From: Panaeolus papilionaceus
Taxonomy: Eukaryota; Basidiomycota; Agaricomycetes; Agaricales
Length of the DNA: 64,000 nucleotides
Reading direction: 5' to 3'
Assembly: GCA_015501605.1 (NCBI GenBank)
Contig: JADNRZ010000018.1
Span: forward strand, 620,001-684,000
This document shows positions 58,042-64,000 of this stretch, in pieces. Numbering within the stretch: the first letter of the stretch is position 1; each line of letters begins with the position of its first letter. Both the position numbers and the translations under genes were made by a program. The notes under the pieces are model-generated. The model was given only the letters and a program-made list of their open reading frames with translations. It did not search any database and was not told where the DNA came from.

Positions 58042-59043
58042 TCAACCTGTGTACAAGTATAGTGAGCATGGGTTGAGTAGGTTGAAGAAGAACGAATGGA
58101 GTTCGGAACCACGAACCAGAGCTATATCCCTTTCAATCTCGATGGCAAGCATTTGCGAAAATCCCTCGAGATCTTCTCGGGCCTTCCTGCCACAGTTGGG
58201 ACAGTCTGAGGCAGTATTCATCGCCTTCTCAACGATATCCCACTTCTTTACCGTATTACCCCAAGGCCGCGTTTTAACCGCAGCCGCAGCGTCTTCGACC
58301 CACTGAACCCACCATTTCCGAGAGTCGGGATAATCCCTATTATTTTGCGACCATGCGGCTGGACACCGCTTGCATGTAATCCAGACCCATGTATCATCTG
58401 CCTCTGCAAGTACAGGCTGCAACAACGCACGCGAGCTTGCCACCTCACCACATACTCGATGATAGTCTTGCAGTCGGTAGAATGTTGCACCTGAGATGAA
58501 CTCTAGCTCAGGGACGAAACCTACATCCAGCGGGTGACGCAGTGTAAATCGTGCTGCAAGTCGTGCCTCGCTATCCCAGCCGTACCGATATGCGATGGCG
58601 AATACACGGAGAGGTTGAGATTCGATGAAGCGAGCTGAAATGAGTTCGAGGCGAAGGTGTTTCTGTACCCCTTCCATCTCGAACTTGAACGCTGCATCAA
58701 TGATTTTCTGCATAACTTGCAACGATGCAATCCTCGGAACTGGATACATGCTGATCGGAATACACAATCCGAGAAGAACCTCAAGGGTTTCTCTATCCTC
58801 CGTCATTTGTATGACTGATACACCTCTATGTTCGATGTAGTCCGCTGTCATTAGGGAGGGACTAGACGGTTGGGGAAGTGTAAAAATCTCCGAGAAAAAT
58901 GGGGAAGAGAGTGATAGCAGTATTTTGAACAGTCGGAAGTCCACTGGTTCCTTGTCTGATGATCGTAGAATCACATCAGCATCGGGGTGGTCAAACGGCG
59001 CACCCGCGGGTGTCGTTAGTGCTGTAACATCGTCTAACAACAT
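58042..59043 (-). CDS. BTB/POZ domain protein with Cys-rich C-terminal region
   Basis: Intronless, 333 residues. The N-terminal 110 residues form a BTB/POZ fold: HPDADVILRSSDKEPVDFRL, FKILLSLSSPFFSEIFTLPQ, then a helical region (RETLEVLLGLCIPISMYPV, IIDAAFKFEMEGVQKHLRL). BTB proteins dimerise and can recruit Cullin-3. The middle part is helical (YRYGWDSEARLAARFTLRHP). Near the C-terminus four Cys (ITCKRCPAAW and DCPNCGRKA) are spaced about 70 residues apart, which could form a zinc site. This arrangement is common in expanded Agaricomycete BTB families. The ligase substrate is unknown. The end coordinate is the first in-frame stop. Confidence 0.85.
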   Translation of the reverse strand: MLLDDVTALTTPAGAPFDHPDADVILRSSDKEPVDFRLFKILLSLSSPFFSEIFTLPQPSSPSLMTADYIEHRGVSVIQMTEDRETLEVLLGLCIPISMYPVPRIASLQVMQKIIDAAFKFEMEGVQKHLRLELISARFIESQPLRVFAIAYRYGWDSEARLAARFTLRHPLDVGFVPELEFISGATFYRLQDYHRVCGEVASSRALLQPVLAEADDTWVWITCKRCPAAWSQNNRDYPDSRKWWVQWVEDAAAAVKTRPWGNTVKKWDIVEKAMNTASDCPNCGRKAREDLEGFSQMLAIEIERDIALVRGSELHSFFFNLLNPCSLYLYTG

Positions 59044-59505
59044 TCTGCCCTTCAGCTAGACCAGGAACTAAGTCAACTGCTTGTCAAAAGAAGTAAGGAT
59101 CTATCGCAGGGCTGCACTCACTGTACGTCGGAGCAGTGCAAGGTCAAAGAGTGGGCCATGCCGCAAACACGATGCATCCGAGGTGCGTGACGTGCTCTCC
59201 CACGATAACATCAAGCGCCGACCTCCATACTTGAGACCGACCTCCGGCAGGAGTGTAAAATACTGACAGAATGATATTTGATTGAGAAAAACATGCTTTT
59301 AGTCGAATCGTGTAAATGCATGGAGGAATGTACATAGGAGTCCTAATGATGGTATGTTACAGATGCGGGTGATGAATAATGCCGAATGGAAAAAAGAAAT
59401 AACGAATATGTAAATGAAACTAAGAAAGCAACGACCCAAGAAAATCCCGGTATGGTGAATAAAGATAAGGATATCAAAACATATCTCAAGAGATAATAAT
59501 AAAAC
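59044..59505. other. Spacer
   Basis: About 460 bases, promoter of the BTB gene and 3' UTR of the RING gene; nothing else seen. Confidence 0.4.
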
Positions 59506-60498
59506 CTAGCATGAAATGCGTTCAACAGCAATACTGTCAAAGGAAGAACCAGCCTCAAAAAGGGGTGACAGCTCAGGAACATCTAGTCTCTGGCGCTTTC
59601 TAGGTGGCTCGGGGCCCTTCGAACTGCTGCGTCGACGCGGGGGTTTAACGATTGCCTCGTCAGTTGGTGTCAAAATACCCCAGCTCGTTTTTCTTGGGCG
59701 TGATGACGGTGTTGGCGATGCAAATAATAGCGACTCCGCCACTGGGCTGACATGCTCAAGTTCTGGACTCGAAGCTCTGCAGAATGACTCTGAGAATGAA
59801 GGAAGGGAATTGGAAGATCTACGAAGCGGTGTCAGATTAGTAAGTCAAAGGATTTGAAACCACGAGGATACTGACCTATCCTCTTCCGCTTTCCGTTTGA
59901 GAGCCAGATATTTCCCTTCCACTTCGAGCTTCTCACGAGAAAGCTGTGCTGCCTGGTCTCGGACAGCCCGGGCAAAGTTAAGGAGACCCAGGTTAGCAGA
60001 TCCGTGCATCTCTGCCCGCTTTCGCCACATTCCACATTGATTTCTCAGTGCAAGATTCTCCGTACGTAGCCGTTGTAGTTCGGCTGCTGTGTCATTTACA
60101 GGCAGTGACTCCACATCCTTGAGAACCTCCTTTTCCTTTTCCTGGTCAGAAGGGTCCAAATATACCCTCCTGATACTAGGGGTGACGAAGGGGCGCAGAT
60201 GTGCGGGTACGACGGTGGGATTCAACGGCGCTAGAGATACTGTAAGCGAATTGATAGACCCTGGATGCAATGGATAATTACCAATGTTATAGAGAGAACG
60301 ACAGATGGGACATGGGTGAAGCGCGGTATACGTTTGCACCACCTGAACTGATTTAACGATGCACTGGGTGCAGAAAATATGACCTAGTGAAAAAAGCGTC
60401 AATTACGTGAAGCGCAACCTTAAATATGAAGAAGGCGTACCGCATGGCAAAGAAACAGGCCTTTGTAGGTCTTCGAGGCAGATGCGACAGGTAATCAT
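59506..60498 (-). CDS. RING-finger coiled-coil protein
   Basis: Spliced model of 292 residues: exons 60498-60441, 60383-59876, 59818-59506. The RING is at the very N-terminus: MITCRICLEDLQRPVSLPCG, then HIFCTQC and CPICRSLYN. The intron splits the Gly codon between Cys and His, exactly as in the gene at 1-1124. A linker with Pro leads to a coiled coil (AAELQRLRTENLALRNQC..., LSREKLEVEGKYLALKRK). The C-terminal 100 residues are basic and Ser/Pro-rich (RPRKTSWGILTPT, KPPRRRSSSKGPEPPRKRQR), a possible nuclear localisation signal. It should act as an E3 ubiquitin ligase; substrates unknown. Confidence 0.82.
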
Positions 60499-62379
60499 AG
60501 CGAATAATGCGAATGCCGGTCCTTTCGGGATATCCAAGGACACTGGGGATGATTGGGAAGGAGAAGGCAGATGCGACTGCTTTTGTGGCTTTATATGCTC
60601 TAGGGTCGATTACGAGTTACTTCGTGTGAGAGGGAAGGAGATCACTGGCAACTGCCTCGCCTCAGACAGTGCGCTTATGAGGAGATGTCGGATAGTCAAA
60701 TTTGCGCTCGCCGAGTACACCACCGTCACCGAATCGGTCGAGTTGCGCCGGGGCTTGGTCCGTGTGGAGAGGAATGATAGTGAACGAAGACGAGATTTTA
60801 GACTGCTAAATACAAATGGTGTTCTGTGTATTCGGTCGGATTCGAGGACAGCCGGGATTTTATAAAGACCGCTAGAGACCCTTCCAGATTTGGAATATTG
60901 AGACGATCGTGTGCCAAGAAGGTTCTACGAGTGGGCGTTGTGGATATGCTGAGGTCGGGACGCACAATGTTTTTAGAGGGAGAGGCTAGTGGTTGATTGA
61001 CAAACATTGCGCAGTGTTATATCAATCCCTGCTAGCAACTGGCAATGCCTACATCACATTCAATGCACTGCGCCTGAAATCGTGGGCGTAAGGCGGAATA
61101 ATTTTATCGCCGACACTGACCGTTTCTCACATGCCCGATTTGAATGTTACTGTTGGTACCCGAATCGTGCAGTGTCATAGATAAGTCAGCGCTGATGTCA
61201 AGGGCTAAGTGTTGCTGTTTGAGATTCATGAATTGCATGTTTCTGCGCCCAAAGGTGTGTTCCAGTGCTTTGACGATTATAGCACATTTAATTCTAGACG
61301 TCCAAGTAAGCTCATGAGCCCGAGTCTGACGAAGCAGATATAATTACCTTGAGGTCGCGTGTTCATTTATTATTCTAGACCGGAAATTTATTCAGCGGAG
61401 CTCGTATTTCTACATGTACATATGACACGCACTCGCATATCATCGTCGCTCTTCTTGGCCCAACGAATGGATCATGGTGTATGATTGGATAGGCCTTCGG
61501 TGTGAGATCGTTGAATAAATATAGAACCGTCATCAGGGTGAGAAGCGGGGTGAAAGATTGATGATCTTGTGAAAGGTAAAGAGAGGCAAAATTTAGTACG
61601 TCATCCAGTATGGAGTTGTCTTCGCTGTTTTCCAGGAGCCTGGAGATGCCTGGAGATGCTGGTATGTCCCCAACGTCAACGTGGAGACCTCGGGCAGGGC
61701 AAATGGCTGCGGTCACGATCCCAAGGTGATGCGCTGCACACCGACGTTTTGAACAGTTGGGGTTTCGCGCTGACGAACGCGATTGAGAGCGCAGCAAATC
61801 CGCAGGCGCAGGGTTCTCATCCAAGTGCGGCCGTCCAGGAGGTCAGATCAATTACCAGAGGTGGCAGTGAAAACTGCAAAGGCAATCACTAGCATTTACT
61901 TCAGGAACACAGAAGCCAACAGATCCATTTCAAAGGAAGGAGCGAAGTGGAAATCGTTCATATTGATGGTTACGCGTAAATTACTTGTCCACAGTTTTCG
62001 GACAGTCCTTCTCCGGTAATTTACAAACGACGATGGGCGGTTCGTGAAGGCGTGAAAAAAATTGCGAACAGAATGATTCCAGAATATTTGAATTTCCTAG
62101 ATCCTTCTTCTTTCGGAGCACAAATCGCCCAGAAAAACTCTTGAAGGTATCATTTACGCAGAAGGAATGTCGGAAACAGCGGCCAGGGCAGGTGTCGGTA
62201 GAATCCCGACCCCGGCAAGAAAGGTCGGTAATTCGGATTTTGAATATGTAAACGGCGCTTGCCGGTAAATGTGCAGTAGCGAAAATAAGGTTTCAGCCAC
62301 ACATCCGCAAGCAGAGAGCGTTGTAGAAGGATTTTCCCACAAAGGTAGGAACAGCGACAAACCACCACCCCTCGACAAA
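60499..62379. other. Intergenic stretch with one doubtful ORF
   Basis: About 1.9 kb. The frame 61824-61375 (minus, 149 codons) contains LENSEDNSILDDVLNFASLYL and a hydrophobic stretch, and could be part of a small uncharacterised gene, but no splice partners or family signals were found. The rest holds the leader of the ribosomal protein gene. Confidence 0.35.
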
Positions 62380-63096
62380 ATGGTTAGTGAACCTATGCTA
62401 TTCGTCGATATAAACGTCCCAGGGCTAATATTTGTGTAGTCTGAACAAAAGACTGCTCCCACCAATGTCATGAAAGAGCCTCGCATCGAGAAGCTTGTCA
62501 TTAGTGTGTCCAATTTATGACCCTACCTTATCAGAAATTCAGTACTGACCAGAATCTGCGCTTTCGTCTCGTTAATTAGACATCTCCGTCGGTGAATCTG
62601 GAGATCGTTTGACTCGTGCTTCCAAAGTTTTGGAGCAACTTACCGGCCAAACACCCGTCACCTCAAAAGCTCGTTACACTGTCCGTACTTTCGGCATCCG
62701 TCGTAACGAAAAGATCGCGGTCCACGTCACCATCCGAGGACCCAAGGCGGAGGAAATTCTCGAGCGTGGTTTGAAGGTCAAGGAGTACGAGTTGAGGCGC
62801 AAGAACTTCTCCGAGACTGGTAACTTCGGTTTCGGTATCCAGGAGCACATTGATTTGGGTGCCCGTTATGATCCAGGTATCGGTATCTTCGGTATGGACT
62901 TCTACGTTGTGATGGGTCGTCCAGGTCAGCGGGTGGCAAGGCGGAGACAGCAAAAGGCTCGCGTTGGATTCCAGCACCGTATCAAGAAGGAAGATACGAT
63001 GTCCTGGTTCAAGCAGCGCTTCGATGGTATCATTTTGGTGAGTCGATATTGTAAGGGCTCCAGTATTCTAAATTCTTATACTTTGATCAGAAATAA
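62380..63096 (+). CDS. RPL11: 60S ribosomal protein L11 (uL5)
   Basis: Spliced model of 176 residues, the usual length. Exons: 62380-62382 (only the ATG), 62440-62503, 62580-63037, 63091-63096 (AAA and the stop). Frame and splice sites agree: [21 protein letters not shown], then [40 protein letters not shown] and [15 protein letters not shown], ending [14 protein letters not shown]. It is a near-perfect match to eukaryotic uL5, which binds 5S rRNA in the central protuberance of the large subunit and travels with uL18 in the 5S RNP. The isolated start codon and terminal two-codon exon are typical of fungal ribosomal protein genes. This is the safest identification in the window. Confidence 0.96.
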
Positions 63097-63338
63097 ATGG
63101 TTCATCCACAGTTTCACCCCCATACATCACATGCTGTTTATGCCCTCTCATTTTTTATATGGCATGTTCTACATAGGCCCATGAAACACAGTTTTTTCCT
63201 GAGAGAAGAATGCGATAGCGACCTTGAAATAATTGAACCGACGTGCAACTGGCAAATCTACCCCAACAAAGCGAATGCGAATAAAAACTATGATACATAT
63301 GCATGGGTGGTATATATTTATGATGATCTTCTCTTGTG
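63097..63338. other. Spacer between convergent genes
   Basis: About 240 bases, holding both 3' UTRs. Confidence 0.4.
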
Positions 63339-64000
63339 CTACAGATGACGTCCTAGTGGGACATGAGATCGTGGACCGAACTGGACAGGGCGGGTTGGAT
63401 GACCTTTGCTGTCGAGAGAAATTGGGAAGGGAGTTTGGCCGATAGTTGCAGGTGCCTTTTTGAGGACATGGATGGGGTTTGTGACGCGCCGACGCTCCAT
63501 TGGGTTGGTTTCGTTCAAGCTGCGCTTTTTCAAGACGTTGCTGGTACTGGCACTAGTCAGCTGCCAGTCGGATTGGAATTTGGTTTGTGGGATGCCACTC
63601 ATATCGAGATCGATGTCGTTTTCGTCCATGCAGATGGAACGACGAGCAGTACTTGGCGTCCCAGGAATGTTCAATCTGGTGGGTGTACCGCCGATGCTGA
63701 GCCTATTGGAGATGCGAGAGTGTTCATGAGTCGAGAAATCTCCGTCGTATTCAGCTGTAGTGGCATCGGACATGGTATCCTTCCTGTTGATCTGCTCTGT
63801 GAGCGAGGTGACTTGCTTTGCAAGCTTCTTGTTCTTCTCCTTCAGGGTGCGTGCCTAGTTGATCGCAATCTATTTTGAGCACAACCTCGGGTATGGATTA
63901 TATGAACCTCACTCACCGAGCTGATCTGACGTTCTAGCAAGTCCTTGTATCGTCTGTTGTCTTGATCGAGTTCAGCAGAAAGTTTCTTCCACACCTGCGC
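63339..64000 (-). CDS. Coiled-coil protein, C-terminal part only
   Basis: Exon beyond the window edge to 63917, intron 63916-63855, last exon 63854-63339. Seen: KKLSAELDQDNRRYKDLLER before the intron and RTLKEKNKKLAKQVTSLTEQ after it, a coiled coil. A Ser/Pro/Arg-rich tail follows (RLSIGGTPTRLNIPGTP, SGIPQTKFQSDW, KRRSLNETNPM) with several S/T-P sites, ending GPRSHVPLGRHL. The pattern is seen in cytoskeletal or mitotic proteins, with CDK-type sites, but the family cannot be named from this piece. The N-terminal part lies outside the window. Confidence 0.65.

Noticed and set aside
61375..61824. 149-codon minus-strand frame
   Set aside because: No family motif, no partner exons and no clear start context; not enough to call a gene.
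1..64000. CRISPR array, tRNA and rRNA genes
   Set aside because: No regularly spaced repeats were seen, and no tRNA or rRNA sequence was recognised by eye; the genome is eukaryotic.

Overview
The window looks like a stretch of nuclear genome from a mushroom-forming basidiomycete (Agaricomycetes). The coding genes are broken by many short introns (mostly 50-70 bases, GT..AG, with occasional micro-exons). The gene content is typical of that group: a class I hydrophobin, a Kre9/KNH-like small secreted protein, a DUF6533 seven-helix protein, BTB/POZ and F-box proteins in lineage-expanded families, and single-pass membrane proteins with Ser/Pro-rich tails. One ribosomal protein gene (uL5/RPL11) is the most conserved anchor. 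Gene models were spliced by hand from frame continuity and splice signals; exon positions are given in each entry.

Layout. 0-6.2 kb: a RING/coiled-coil protein (partial), a SHE3-like coiled-coil protein and a small secreted Ig-like protein. 7.3-10 kb: three genes of the interferon-inducible 6-16 (ISG12) type, the last two a recent tandem duplication. 10.2-14.5 kb: two paralogous single-pass membrane proteins; a third copy sits at 53.7-55.3 kb. 16.3-17.3 kb: a Pro/Ser/Arg-rich protein. 17.5-21.4 kb: an intact F-box/LRR-like gene and a dead relative. 22.0-22.6 kb: a four-exon hydrophobin. 24.8-32.2 kb: two divergent, related single-pass membrane proteins separated by 3.5 kb of apparently non-coding DNA. 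33.0-34.7 kb: a 2-oxoglutarate/Fe(II) oxygenase, with a relic of its C-terminus near 23.5 kb. 35.2-45.1 kb: four more members of the F-box/LRR family (two intact, one with a transposon in its last exon, one pseudogene). 45.2-49.3 kb: a divergent pair of alpha/beta-hydrolase and FAD-dependent aromatic-ring hydroxylase. 50.3-51.8 kb: DUF6533 protein. 55.7-60.5 kb: a classical F-box protein, a BTB protein and a second RING/coiled-coil protein. 62.4 kb to the end: RPL11 and the C-terminus of a coiled-coil protein.

The most distinctive region is 17-21 kb plus 35-45 kb: six members of one F-box-like/LRR-like family with the same exon plan, in all states of birth and decay, among short transposon-like elements. 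One of these elements is a 1.1 kb fold-back transposon with matching 345-base terminal inverted repeats; it lies in the last exon of one family member and has replaced its C-terminus. No complete unknown 'system' can be claimed from sequence alone. The best candidates for new biology are this rapidly evolving F-box family, the small ISG12-like cluster, and the two families of single-pass membrane proteins with conserved cytoplasmic motifs.
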